Virus record (IMG/VR): IMGVR_UViG_3300009155_000059
Coordinates: 1-64,000 of that record
DNA length: 64,000 nt
DNA from: a virus
Direction: 5' to 3' (one strand)
Below the pieces are notes generated by a model, which saw only the letters and a list, made by a program, of their open reading frames with translations, did not search any database and was not told the DNA's origin. The translations under genes were made by a program, and so were the position numbers. Of this stretch, positions 1-9,600 are shown in pieces. Each line of letters starts with the position of its first letter. Within the stretch, counting starts at the first letter, position 1.

Positions 1-2
1 AT

Positions 3-131
3 AGGATTCCGCCAGAGCACAAGTCCATTGTTTTTGGAAAGGCCAAGCATATACTTGACCTCGCCTTACAAAAGGCCGCTGAGAAGATCGGCGGCAGCGC
101 CATAGTCTATAAAGCCCCAAATACACCGTAA
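3..131 (+). CDS. C-terminal fragment of an unidentified protein
   Basis: The window opens inside a plus-strand reading frame in phase with base 3 that runs to TAA at 129-131. The 42 visible residues look protein-like: Lys/Ala-rich, probably helical, ending KAPNTP. The start lies upstream of the window. It converges on the cupin gene, with 22 bases between the two stop codons. No family is recognisable from this tail, and no function is assigned. That it is coding rests on frame openness and residue composition only. Confidence 0.45.
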   Translation, partial: RIPPEHKSIVFGKAKHILDLALQKAAEKIGGSAIVYKAPNTP

Positions 132-153
132 TAAAACGATGACGTCCATTTGG

Positions 154-546
154 TCATCTGTTCTTATAATGTCTTATATTCCTAACAAACTGCTCCAAGT
201 CTAAACACACTCCACCCTCATTAAATCTGACAATATCTTGCTCATCAACTTGATGTCCAAATTGAGCACAATAGATCTCGTGTGCAGTGACGTTCGAGAT
301 AGCGTAGAATGAGTGTACCAGCAATGGTGGAACACTGTAATAATCGCCAGCCGTTAAGAGTACAAAACTAGAGTTTAGACCCTCATAATTTATTACAGCT
401 AGTTCGCCAGAGTCGATTGCAAATATATTAGTCTTATACTTGTGGTAATGTATACTGCAATGATGATTTGCATTAATAGAAATGCTGTGACGTGACACCG
501 TTGGGCTATGATAGACCTGCTCAGTCGTGCCCCAAATTTTATGCAT
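154..546 (-). CDS. Cupin-fold protein
   Basis: A 130-residue single-domain cupin. A histidine-rich strand (residues 28-36, HHCSIHYHK) is followed by SGELAVI, LTAGDYYSVPP and a later His (LVHSF). This matches the H-x-H ... G-(x)n-P-x-x-x-H pattern of small metal-binding cupins such as sugar isomerases and epimerases. It is the last gene of the virion transcript, two bases after the gp6-like gene. The phage also carries nucleotide-sugar genes near 39-49 kb, so a sugar-processing role is possible, but nothing here fixes the substrate. A structural or regulatory cupin is equally open. Confidence 0.6.
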   Translation of the reverse strand: MHKIWGTTEQVYHSPTVSRHSISINANHHCSIHYHKYKTNIFAIDSGELAVINYEGLNSSFVLLTAGDYYSVPPLLVHSFYAISNVTAHEIYCAQFGHQVDEQDIVRFNEGGVCLDLEQFVRNIRHYKNR

Positions 547-547
547 C

Positions 548-2233
548 TTAACTCCTAACGGTTGGTTGATTGCTCACTTTCTCGTAGAAATAACTAATCT
601 GGCTATTGCCTAGAGATATCAATTCGTTTAAACCAACTAAATAAGGATCATGCCCGGCGGTTCCGGTGCCTTCGTTAAACACTTCATTAGTGGCAAGAAT
701 ATTTCTATTTGGCGCATACATGTCTACATACTGAATGCCATCGATACCCTCTAATGTGTTAATAAAGTTGCTTAAAAACAAGCCCTCACCAAGTTCCCAG
801 TTATTATAATTAAAGAATTCATTGATAGTCCGTTCTACTTCCTGCCTTACAATAGTGCCATCGGCAGTGCGACTAATAATGATGCTAGCTTTGATGTCTA
901 CCGCCTTTAACCTGCCGCCCAGAACCTCAACAGTATCAGTAGCATTATTGTATAACCTTATCTTGCTGCTCAAGCCGTCTCTAAGACCCAAACTTGGTAG
1001 CTCCAGTGCATCCTTACCAAATGCTAAGATATACACTTCAACTAAGTTAGCATTTATGTCAGTCCTGCAGATAGCTGTTGCTTTTGCCACAGCTCCATAT
1101 ACAGGACTAGCAAACGTCTTAGCGAATTGACTATAATCGCTGATCGTAACGATCCTGTCGTGCAATGAGAAATCTTTAGGCGCTCGTCGCTTTGCGTCCT
1201 CGATAGATTCTTTGTCTGTACCGCCCTGACTCGATGTGACATTACTGAAAGTCACATTGACCAGCAAAGATTGCGGTGGGTCAGACACATACTGGTTGGT
1301 TTGACTGATGGTGTTAGCGGATATCCTACCCCTTAATCCTCCGCCAACTCTATACCTTATTAAAATGCTGCTTCCGCTCGCCGGTATTTTGCCAGTCCGA
1401 TTATCACCAAAATTTACCACCATACGGTCACCATAGAATATGGTCTCAGCGACCGTATCATTGGGTCCGGCTTTTTGAATTGGATAATCTATTGCGGTGT
1501 AATCTATGATATCGCGCCCATTAGAAACTTTAATGAACACGGGATAAGATAAAATGTTATTGTCTCTTATAGTAAATGATTGGTTAGCTGTCCCATCTGA
1601 AGAATAGCTTACTGGTTGCGTGAATTGACCTTCGATACCGAATGCAATAGTGCCCTTTTTACCACTTGGTATGATAATTTGACTGGTCCAATCATCAGGC
1701 GCCTTGTAAACTTCATAAATCAATCTCTTGCCATCAGCTCCAGCGATATTAAAGCTCGTTCCAGCATTTATCCTGATGTCACTGCTAGCGATTCTGCTGA
1801 CCACACATTCAAAATCTACGGTGGCGGCTGTTTGCCGTAGGATTTTTTGGTTAATCAGACTTAAATGATTTAAAACCGATTCCTCTTGCGTGGCTGTGGC
1901 TAGCGTCGCTTCTTGCGCCAGTAGATCAGATCTTAAGCTTAGCTTGGCGACCGCACTGGCCACCAACTCTGTCATCATTACGATTCCATTTGCAGCTACA
2001 AAGTCATTAAATTTATCTGGAAAGTACGTCTTAATGTATTCTAATAACACCTGTCGCGCAGTATCAAAGTCTAGCCCACTGAAATCGAGCGAACGTAAGC
2101 TGCTGTCTGGTGTTAATAATCCTATCTGTTGTGGATCCGGTGGTAATTGAAAATAGATGGATCCTGCGCCATACTGTTTCACCAACTGATCGTTAACAGA
2201 ATTGTTAGGCAAGGTGATTATTGCGTCAGCCAT
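548..2233 (-). CDS. Baseplate wedge protein, gp6/J-like
   Basis: A 561-residue protein of the baseplate J/gp6 family, which joins wedges into the ring around the contractile-tail hub. It has the family layout: an alpha-helical N-terminal third (residues about 35-135), a beta-rich middle with RVGGGLRGRISANTI-type sequence, then a stretch near residue 340 (GGTDKESIEDAKRRAP) matching the conserved G-G-x-D-x-E-S-x-x-x-x-x-x-R-A-P element. It lies directly after the gp25-like gene, as in many myoviruses. ATG start at 2233. T4 gp6 is 660 residues, so this is a somewhat shorter version. Confidence 0.85.
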   Translation of the reverse strand: MADAIITLPNNSVNDQLVKQYGAGSIYFQLPPDPQQIGLLTPDSSLRSLDFSGLDFDTARQVLLEYIKTYFPDKFNDFVAANGIVMMTELVASAVAKLSLRSDLLAQEATLATATQEESVLNHLSLINQKILRQTAATVDFECVVSRIASSDIRINAGTSFNIAGADGKRLIYEVYKAPDDWTSQIIIPSGKKGTIAFGIEGQFTQPVSYSSDGTANQSFTIRDNNILSYPVFIKVSNGRDIIDYTAIDYPIQKAGPNDTVAETIFYGDRMVVNFGDNRTGKIPASGSSILIRYRVGGGLRGRISANTISQTNQYVSDPPQSLLVNVTFSNVTSSQGGTDKESIEDAKRRAPKDFSLHDRIVTISDYSQFAKTFASPVYGAVAKATAICRTDINANLVEVYILAFGKDALELPSLGLRDGLSSKIRLYNNATDTVEVLGGRLKAVDIKASIIISRTADGTIVRQEVERTINEFFNYNNWELGEGLFLSNFINTLEGIDGIQYVDMYAPNRNILATNEVFNEGTGTAGHDPYLVGLNELISLGNSQISYFYEKVSNQPTVRS

Positions 2234-2234
2234 G

Positions 2235-2612
2235 TCATCCCCTCGTGAAGAATTGTTCGATATTTATGAACGTGTTCGGCTGATTTCTCATATTCGAAAA
2301 AATCTGAATATTTAATCCATTACGCGCTTCATCAGGCGTAAGTGTCACTCGGACGTTAATGACTCTAGGTTCATTCTTACTGATCTGATCAATAATCGAT
2401 AATCTGAGTCTGTTTAAGAGCACGTTGTCTAATGGCTCAAACAAATAATTCCTGATGCCAACGCCAAAAGCAGGCTTGTAGTACCTCTCGCCGGGCACCG
2501 TTAGCAGCAATTGCAAAATGTCATTCTTTATCAGGCGTTCATCTTCCTGCCTAGGCAAGATCGAATACTTGCCGTCATAGAAAGGAGGATTGTAACCATA
2601 TACACTTGCCAT
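2235..2612 (-). CDS. Baseplate wedge protein, gp25/GpW-like
   Basis: A 125-residue member of the gp25-like lysozyme-fold family (T4 gp25, GpW), a small wedge protein that contacts the sheath. Diagnostic features are the N-terminal region leading to LLLTVPGERYYKPAFGVG, then the conserved LFEPLD segment and the EPRVINVRV strand. Its ATG overlaps the stop codon of the upstream gene (TAATG), indicating translational coupling. Only two bases separate it from the gp6-like gene downstream. Confidence 0.85.
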   Translation of the reverse strand: MASVYGYNPPFYDGKYSILPRQEDERLIKNDILQLLLTVPGERYYKPAFGVGIRNYLFEPLDNVLLNRLRLSIIDQISKNEPRVINVRVTLTPDEARNGLNIQIFSNMRNQPNTFINIEQFFTRG

Positions 2613-3331
2613 TAGTTCACCAGAGTGGCTACGGTTAATAGATCATTACGCAACTTCGATGCATTTAGCGCAGTCTCATTAGCGATGATAGTTTGGGCAG
2701 TGATTTCTGCCAGCAACTGCTGCTTTTTAGCTTCTAAGGTCTTGATGATTTCGTCATATTGCGTGGGCCCTATCAGTGTACTGCCAATGACTTTCGCCGC
2801 CGCCAACGTTTTTTCGCAATCGCCAAGGTTAGTCTTAGCTAGTCCTATGCCAAGTTCAGCGTCCTTCCTTGCAGCAATAGCTTGGCTTAACTGCACCCGC
2901 AGCTGCTCAAACGCTTCAAGCCCACTAAATGTCAGAGAATTAGACTCTACAAAAGTTAGACCAAAGCTTTGCAGGTCTAACACATTTTGGTCATGTAGAT
3001 ATTCAACGCCAGTTGAAACGTACATCTGTTCAACGCTAGCAACTGGTACCGGAGGCGTTAGTTCAATGGCTTGACCATACGCATATTTTTTTGTGGTCGA
3101 CCCTGTAGCGGCAGCATTTGCCTTTGTGACAGTTGCGATTTGTTGGCCGAATTGAGGCCTACTAGAAATGATAGTGCCCTGTTGAGCTCTAGGGTTTTGA
3201 GCAATGATGCCCTCTGGGACCTTAGCTATATTGCTACTTCCGAAGAACGGCATAGCTGAACTAACAGTAAATGTGATATTCTGCGTAAACTGGCTTCGAG
3301 AATAGAATCCAGTGGGGAATTTAATTATCAT
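2612..3331 (-). CDS. Putative baseplate/tail protein with coiled coil
   Basis: A 239-residue protein of no family I recognise. The N-terminal half is beta-type with PRAQQGTIISSRPQFG-like sequence. The C-terminal half (residues about 135-235) is a long charged helix consistent with a coiled coil. I chose ATG at 3331: GAGG lies just upstream and the preceding stop codon is at 3333-3335, while the frame could only be extended using TTG. Sitting between the gp5-like and gp25-like genes, it is probably a baseplate component. Confidence 0.6.
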   Translation of the reverse strand: MIIKFPTGFYSRSQFTQNITFTVSSAMPFFGSSNIAKVPEGIIAQNPRAQQGTIISSRPQFGQQIATVTKANAAATGSTTKKYAYGQAIELTPPVPVASVEQMYVSTGVEYLHDQNVLDLQSFGLTFVESNSLTFSGLEAFEQLRVQLSQAIAARKDAELGIGLAKTNLGDCEKTLAAAKVIGSTLIGPTQYDEIIKTLEAKKQQLLAEITAQTIIANETALNASKLRNDLLTVATLVN

Positions 3332-3332
3332 T

Positions 3333-5768
3333 TTACCTCGCAAAGCCAGGGAGCCAGCCGTCTACTTGACTGAATAACGAATCAAGCTGATGCTTAATCT
3401 CTGCATCCGGACATGATTCGAACGGCCCATTATAAGTAGCGCCACGGTCAGTCGGCTCTAGCTTACCAGGTATATTTGGTACTGGAGGCGGTATTATCGG
3501 TGCACTTATTAGACCGATTGACGGTAACCCAGTGACATGCACCCCGATTCCTTCCATTCCAATCTTAGCTGCTCCGCCTGACAAAACCATGCTCTGAGGT
3601 GTAGACATGCTGATGCCTTGACCTGCGTACATGTTTATACGCTTCTCAGCTCTCATGTTAATATTGCCAGCGCTGTATATTTCAATAGTTCCAGTGGGAG
3701 CTCCATTAACGATGCTTATCGTGTCATTAGAATCGTCAATAATAAAATAAGTCCTTTTGCCTTTTTTCCCACGCCACACGCCTATGTTATGTTTTTTACT
3801 AAACCAAAACCCACGAGCTTCGCTGTCCACCAGCTCTACCCAAGGGCCATCACCTTTTTGGCCGTCGTGAGCTTCTAGCCCAGCTTGAATACCGTCAGTC
3901 ACACCAGTAGGGTTAACTGGTCCACCCCTATCAATCTCTGGACCTGGCCCCTGACCGCCCCTTGTTTTAAGCCTTAAATATTCGTTCTGTAAATCGAGCT
4001 TTAAGTGATATGATGTTGATTCTGGGCTATTAACCATCGTAGGCGATCGCAGGAATTCATTCTCCTGTATGCCTTGCCACGGCATGGTATATTTCTTACC
4101 TAGGCCGTTAGTAATGATACTATATTGATACCTATCATTAAGCTCAAAGACTGATCCAAGTGGCGAACCAATAGTCAGATGGTTACTCAAATCATTTTCG
4201 TTCGCTTCAACATAGAAACCACGAGCATACGGCGGTGGTTCAATCTCGACAACTGCTTCTTCATATGAAGCACCCGAAGCAATTAAGATGATGCTTACTG
4301 TAAAACCATCAACAACCACAGCTCTAGCAACCGCCCCCTTGCCACTGCGGTTAGGATCAGTAATGCTGACCTTCGGTGGGTCCTCGTACATACTGCCAGG
4401 ATTAATGATCTCTATGGCGGTAATTCGCCCTTCCGATATCGTTGCTACGGCAGTTGCTCTCTCTCCGGATGCAGGTTTTATGCCAAACGATCCAGCTGGT
4501 CTACGGCCTTTTAACATGAATCCATTGCTACACGGCCATGGATTACCAATAGGATCAGCAACATCTGCGCCACGATCATCCAATACAAATTTCAGCCCAC
4601 CTGGGGTGACGATTCTGGTCATGCGCATATCTTTATTAGCAAAATATTGGTCTTCTTTTTCAGAACCATATCCTGCGTCTTCTAAATTAGTCTTCCTAAT
4701 ATTAATATTAAAAGCTGGATCGTATCCCACATCAGAAGCTTGATAAAGATTGCCTGCTTTGCTACGCCACTTCAGCCACCGCATGTCGTTCTGCGATTCT
4801 AAACTCAAGAATTGGCCCTGCCCATATTCATTCTGCCTAGCAGAATTTAACATAGGTCCAGGTTGAGCATATCCGACATCACGTTGTTCCCATTTATGAC
4901 CATAGCGTGAGAGGAGCGAAATCTTTCTTTGATCGGCACCGGGCACCTCCATGCCGCCAGAAGCAGTGCTGGCTTGGCCTTCATTTAAAAGTCTTTGAAT
5001 ATACTTAAATCTTAGATCTTCAAACGGCTCATCTACAGCAGGATCGCCAACAAATTCACCGAATGACGAAGTATCATCGCTTTTATGCCAGTAGTAACCT
5101 ACATCACTTAACTGAAAAATATTGCCATACTTAGTAATTTCAGCATGATATTTTCTATCAGGAGAATTAACTTCAGGTTTAGCTTTTGCGTTATTATATG
5201 CAGCAGAAGCGTACGGGTCATACTCCGCAGGAGGGTCTGCAAGAGTGTGAGTAACCGGGAAAAACCCCACTGCACTACTGATTACAGTCGTGCCATAGCG
5301 GTCGGTGTAACCGAAATTCATAGGTCTGCCGTCTTTTGGCAGATAATCGGGATCATAATCCTCAGGTGGACCCTGCGGCTCAGCATTAAAACTTAAACTT
5401 ACTGGGCTCGGATTGGTGACTTGGAAGCGCGTGTAATAACGCTGTCTAGTAGGATCAGCGCCTGCAAACCAAATTGGGCCGAATGGATGTTGCTTTTCTA
5501 GCGAGATCCAAACGCCATCCCCGACACAAGGGTTGCTGAATATTCCGCTCCGCGGACCACCAAAACCCGGTGCTGGGACAGCGAACGGCGCATCAGCTAC
5601 CGACATATTACTATTGTGCATTTCTGGGCATAGGAATCGAATACGCCCCATGTTTAATGGATCATTTGTGTCAACAACCATGGCACGATAGAAACCAGGA
5701 AAACGTTCGGCTATTGGGGTAGACCGCTCACGTATTAATTTATTGTAGTATAGCCCAGGCGTATCCAT
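3333..5768 (-). CDS. Baseplate hub/spike protein, gp5/VgrG-like
   Basis: An 811-residue hub or spike protein. Residues about 20-110 match the OB-fold of T4 gp5 and phage base-plate V proteins (YRAMVVDTNDPLNMGRIRF, then GDGVWISLE and GPIWFAG). The C-terminal part has repetitive beta segments (GTIEIYSAGNINMRAEKRIN) like the beta-helix of gp5C and VgrG. Two tandem copies of a G-x-I-x-x-I-x-I-x-N-P-G-S-x-Y element lie near residues 370-450. I see no lysozyme domain of the T4 gp5 type. ATG at 5768 overlaps the stop of the gp53-like gene (TAATG). A longer frame exists upstream but would overlap that gene by 66 bases. Confidence 0.8.
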   Translation of the reverse strand: MDTPGLYYNKLIRERSTPIAERFPGFYRAMVVDTNDPLNMGRIRFLCPEMHNSNMSVADAPFAVPAPGFGGPRSGIFSNPCVGDGVWISLEKQHPFGPIWFAGADPTRQRYYTRFQVTNPSPVSLSFNAEPQGPPEDYDPDYLPKDGRPMNFGYTDRYGTTVISSAVGFFPVTHTLADPPAEYDPYASAAYNNAKAKPEVNSPDRKYHAEITKYGNIFQLSDVGYYWHKSDDTSSFGEFVGDPAVDEPFEDLRFKYIQRLLNEGQASTASGGMEVPGADQRKISLLSRYGHKWEQRDVGYAQPGPMLNSARQNEYGQGQFLSLESQNDMRWLKWRSKAGNLYQASDVGYDPAFNINIRKTNLEDAGYGSEKEDQYFANKDMRMTRIVTPGGLKFVLDDRGADVADPIGNPWPCSNGFMLKGRRPAGSFGIKPASGERATAVATISEGRITAIEIINPGSMYEDPPKVSITDPNRSGKGAVARAVVVDGFTVSIILIASGASYEEAVVEIEPPPYARGFYVEANENDLSNHLTIGSPLGSVFELNDRYQYSIITNGLGKKYTMPWQGIQENEFLRSPTMVNSPESTSYHLKLDLQNEYLRLKTRGGQGPGPEIDRGGPVNPTGVTDGIQAGLEAHDGQKGDGPWVELVDSEARGFWFSKKHNIGVWRGKKGKRTYFIIDDSNDTISIVNGAPTGTIEIYSAGNINMRAEKRINMYAGQGISMSTPQSMVLSGGAAKIGMEGIGVHVTGLPSIGLISAPIIPPPVPNIPGKLEPTDRGATYNGPFESCPDAEIKHQLDSLFSQVDGWLPGFAR

Positions 5769-6088
5769 TACGAAATCCGTGGTAGCAGGTAAGATGCAAT
5801 TGGATATTTTATAACCAATCCAACTGGTGGCCAATTTATTGTATCGACAACATTATTGTATGTGTACAAAACCCAATCGTACTGTGGGTTACCGTATAAA
5901 TAGCCAGCGATAATATCGGCCCGTCCGGCTAACCCTGTGGTGACAACGTATGTTGATATACGATCTTCTGGGATACTGGCTAAATCAATTGGCACAACCC
6001 ACACGCCATAGGTAGATTGCTGCTGGTAGGTCAGCATTTTGGTTTTATTATATCTAGAAACATTGCTTGCCATATTAGTACCACGCAT
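5768..6088 (-). CDS. Baseplate wedge protein, gp53-like
   Basis: A 106-residue protein resembling T4 gp53, a wedge subunit needed for baseplate ring assembly. The recognisable stretch is residues 50-85: GRADIIAGYLYGNPQYDWVLYTYN followed by NWPPVG. This is the D-x-I-A-x-x-x-Y-G-x-P-x-x-x-W-x-L-x-x-x-N pattern of the family. Two ATGs are possible, at 6088 and 6073; the second leaves no overlap with the upstream gene and neither has a strong Shine-Dalgarno. The stop overlaps the start of the gp5-like hub gene. Confidence 0.7.
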   Translation of the reverse strand: MRGTNMASNVSRYNKTKMLTYQQQSTYGVWVVPIDLASIPEDRISTYVVTTGLAGRADIIAGYLYGNPQYDWVLYTYNNVVDTINWPPVGLVIKYPIASYLLPRIS

Positions 6089-6686
6089 AACTTACATTTT
6101 TAAGATTTAAACCACCATCATCATCTACCTTCGGTTGAGGATTAGGATTTTTGGGGTCTGGCTTTGCGCTTTTCGCATCTTCACCAGCCTTTTTGCCAGC
6201 GGCAACATTATACCATAGCTTTAGCGTACATGAGAGATCTACCTTAGTCGGATACACAATCGGACTAGTGTACATCGTGTCAGAGTATTTTACTGACATG
6301 TCACTCATCGCCACTGTCTGCGTGCTATCGCCCGTAATTCCTGGGTATTTGAAATCTATTGCAAATGCATAAGTAGATGCTTCGTCCGCCAGCACACCAG
6401 CATAGATAAAACCTCTGAAATTGCGAACTTGAATTTGGACATCCGCTATGCTCCAGCCATCGAAGCCTGGTAGGTACGTCCATTCTAACTTTAACGTACG
6501 ATTTTTAATTGATTTTGGAAAAAGTATTTCGCCAGTATATGCAGATCCTGCGGTACTATTCCATTCCAAATTGGCGTCGTCGCTCGTAACTTTTGGAGGG
6601 AACTGGAACTCCTGCTGAATTCCATCGGCATAGAGTAACACGCAAGTTTCCGCAGCTGCTTTGTCATAGCTTGTAAGGGTCGCCAT
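6075..6686 (-). CDS. Putative tail-tube-end/baseplate protein
   Basis: A 203-residue, beta-rich protein with a low-complexity Pro/Lys/Asp tail (PKNPNPQPKVDDD, about residues 177-192). It lies between the tape-measure gene and the gp53-like gene. In related myoviruses this position is often held by tube-initiator or baseplate adaptor proteins (gp48/gp54 class), but I see no decisive motif. ATG at 6686 overlaps the tape-measure stop (TAATG) with GGAGAG upstream; the GTG extension to 6695 is less likely. Confidence 0.5.
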   Translation of the reverse strand: MATLTSYDKAAAETCVLLYADGIQQEFQFPPKVTSDDANLEWNSTAGSAYTGEILFPKSIKNRTLKLEWTYLPGFDGWSIADVQIQVRNFRGFIYAGVLADEASTYAFAIDFKYPGITGDSTQTVAMSDMSVKYSDTMYTSPIVYPTKVDLSCTLKLWYNVAAGKKAGEDAKSAKPDPKNPNPQPKVDDDGGLNLKNVSYAWY

Positions 6687-9600
6687 TAAATCCACTCTCC
6701 TAATTGGCTGCGCTGACGCCTAGCAAGATCTGGTAGCATATTTTCCAATAATAACCGCACTTCTTCCAGTTTTTCAACCATCGGAGTGATATCTGTCTTG
6801 TCGTAGCTAGTCGTATTGAAACCAGTCGCAGCAGCTCTCTGCTGAGACCCATACGTTACTGTGGCACGACGATTTGACGCTAGCGGCTGCGCCATCACAT
6901 CATCGGGCATCACATTACCACCAATCACCGGCGACGTCAATGTTTCTGTGCTACTTGCGTAGTCTGAAAGACTAGTAAGCTGCTCCTGTTGCCTAGCCAT
7001 CGCACCACCAATTTCAGCGTCATATCGGCTTAATTCCAACATGGCAGTCACATATTTGTTAATGCTATCTGCCAACTCTCCAAAGGCGCTAGCTATCTTA
7101 GTAATCGGATCAGTAATACTCACAGCGAAAGCAGTAAGATTTTCAACGATGCCGCTGTTGGTTAACTTCCGTATTACAAAGACCAAGGGGTCTACTGTCT
7201 GATTCATAGCCAGCGATGCAGCCTGAAACGCAGCGGACGCCCCAGTGAACGCTTTACCAGCTTCATTCAGCAAGTCGGCAGCAGTACCCAAATTTTTAGA
7301 ACCGACTAAAATACCCTTAGCGACCAGGTTAAATAATAATACTGGGAATATTAACGCAACGCTAGCAACGTAGAAAATAGCAGCTAAACTTAACAGTGAC
7401 CAAGCTCCATAGTATAAAAAGGTCACAGCGAAAGCTAAGACAACTGCTGCATGTAGCAAAATGCGAGCTCCGATTAAAATCTGAATAGCAGCTTCAATTA
7501 ACAGGGCTGAAGATATCAACAGCCATTCGCTAGCAGGGTACATAAACAGCGATGATAGGTATAAGACAGTAGATGCAAATAACAAGATGACTGATGCGTA
7601 TGACAAGATGATAGACCCAGGCACTAATATTATCGCCGCTATTAATAGAAAATATGCTGCAAAGAGCAAGCCAATGCTGGCTAATAATAGAGGCACAGCA
7701 GCCATTAACAATATAGTAGCTGCTTCAAGCAGTAAGGGCGCTGACTCCGATAGCAATATCGCATTATACTGAAGAGCGACCGCACCCTCATACATCATAT
7801 CACCAGCGTTATAAAGCGCAACTGCCGAAACGTAAATCATCATGGCGCCAAACGCCAAAAAACTAGCTCCGATAGACAATTGAATTCCAGCCATTATTAA
7901 TCCATTGACCGATGCCTTAACAGCTTCGATGGCTGGGGTTAGCTCTTCCATGGCGGGACCTAGCAGCTCCGCCGCCTGTTGAATGTCTGTTGCAAACTGC
8001 ATCAAGGCTCCGGCGCTTAAAGCTGTCATGCCATCTGCAAACATCTGCATGCCAGTGCCGAGTTTAAGGAATGCCTCAGACAACCAACCTAATCCTGTCG
8101 CAGACCAAAAAAGCCACGCTATTGCAGCTCCGAGCATAAACAGGTTGCCAATCAGTCCGGCTGAAAATGAGCTAGCAAGATTAGCTACTCCATCACCCAA
8201 AGCAACCATGCCTGAGCCTAGCCACTCCATGCCGTATGCAGCCAACAGCACAGCTGCAGCCACTATCATTAAACTAAAAGCCAAGAACCAAATCCCTGGC
8301 GCACCAAACCACGCAGCTATAGCCAGAACCGCAATGCTAAGAGCAAGCACAAGCATAGCAGACGCTGCCAGTAGCATGTTAGATGCTAATTCAGCAGTAA
8401 GATGCTCAGCAAGGATAGCCACTCCTTCAGCTGCGAACTTAAATCCTAATCCTACCATCATTACTGCTAGACCAATCGCAGCAGCTACCGCTGCCACGGC
8501 TAAGAGCACAGCTGCTATGGCAAATAACGCAGGTATGGCTGCAGTGGCGCCTGTAGCTATGGCTACCAATGCCCAAATAAACAAGCCCAACACCACAACC
8601 GCTACCAAGGCCGTCACTGCGTTAGCGGCTAGCATACCTAAGCTCATAGCAAAGATATACACGCCAGCTGCCACCAATAATACTGCCACGCCGATAGCTA
8701 GTAAAACCGGCACCGCAGGTGCTAAATTCGTAGCTATGCGTCCTAAGACCCTTGACGCCGATAACATTGCATTTGCTATGCTAGTTAGGAATTGACCAAT
8801 GCCTTGCGCTACTCTCGTAAAGAACGTACTTAACGAACCAGACACATTTGTCACAAATGACGTGAAGCTTGTGGCGAGTCTAGAAAGCATCGTAGCGCCA
8901 GTCGTGGCTATTGAACCACCTGAAAAACCTATCGTACTAGCTAACACATTAAAGAATGTGATTAATTGACCACCGACAACTAACCATATCACAACAGCGC
9001 CAAGTACTAACATAATGACTTGCGCTACCATTTTGAAAGCGCTTAAAACGAGTTTAGCAGCCGCTTCGACCCAGGTTAATTCGTTCCAAGCTTTATTCAG
9101 ATTATTACCGAAAAAGTTAAACATTGAGGCAAGATAAGATAGGCCAGAGCCTAACATTCTAAAAAGATCAATTAACGGCGTGGCTATCCCTGTAAAAATC
9201 TCTAATCCGAAAGCCGATTCATTAGTAGCACTTGCAAATGACATAAATGGACCAATGATGGCGGCTAAGGTATATGTTATAGCACGGAAGACCCACAGTA
9301 CAGCTGCTAAAGCATGCATGAAAGTGTAAACCACTGGTAATACAATCGTTTTTATTTCATTCCAGATTCCTTCTACTTGCTTACTGAAGTTTTCCATGCT
9401 TTCTGTGTACATGTCATTGATCTTAGCTGCACTTTTAGCTTGTTCAGCGGCGTCATTAATTTCTTGCTCCATCTTGGCCAATTCAGCGCCAGTTTTCGAA
9501 GATTGGATATATAATAACTTGAACTGATTGACGTTCATGCCGACTGACTCAGCCATCTGCTTCAAGGCTAAGCCTTCGCTCTGACTTAAAGCTGCACCGG

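Noticed and set aside
2625-3074. Plus-strand 149-residue frame
   Set aside because: It is antisense to a coupled minus-strand virion gene and shows no family or ribosome site.
7983-8795. Plus-strand 270-residue frame
   Set aside because: It is antisense to the tape measure gene, with Ala/Pro/Asn/Ser/Thr composition expected from the complement of an Ala/Leu-rich coding strand.
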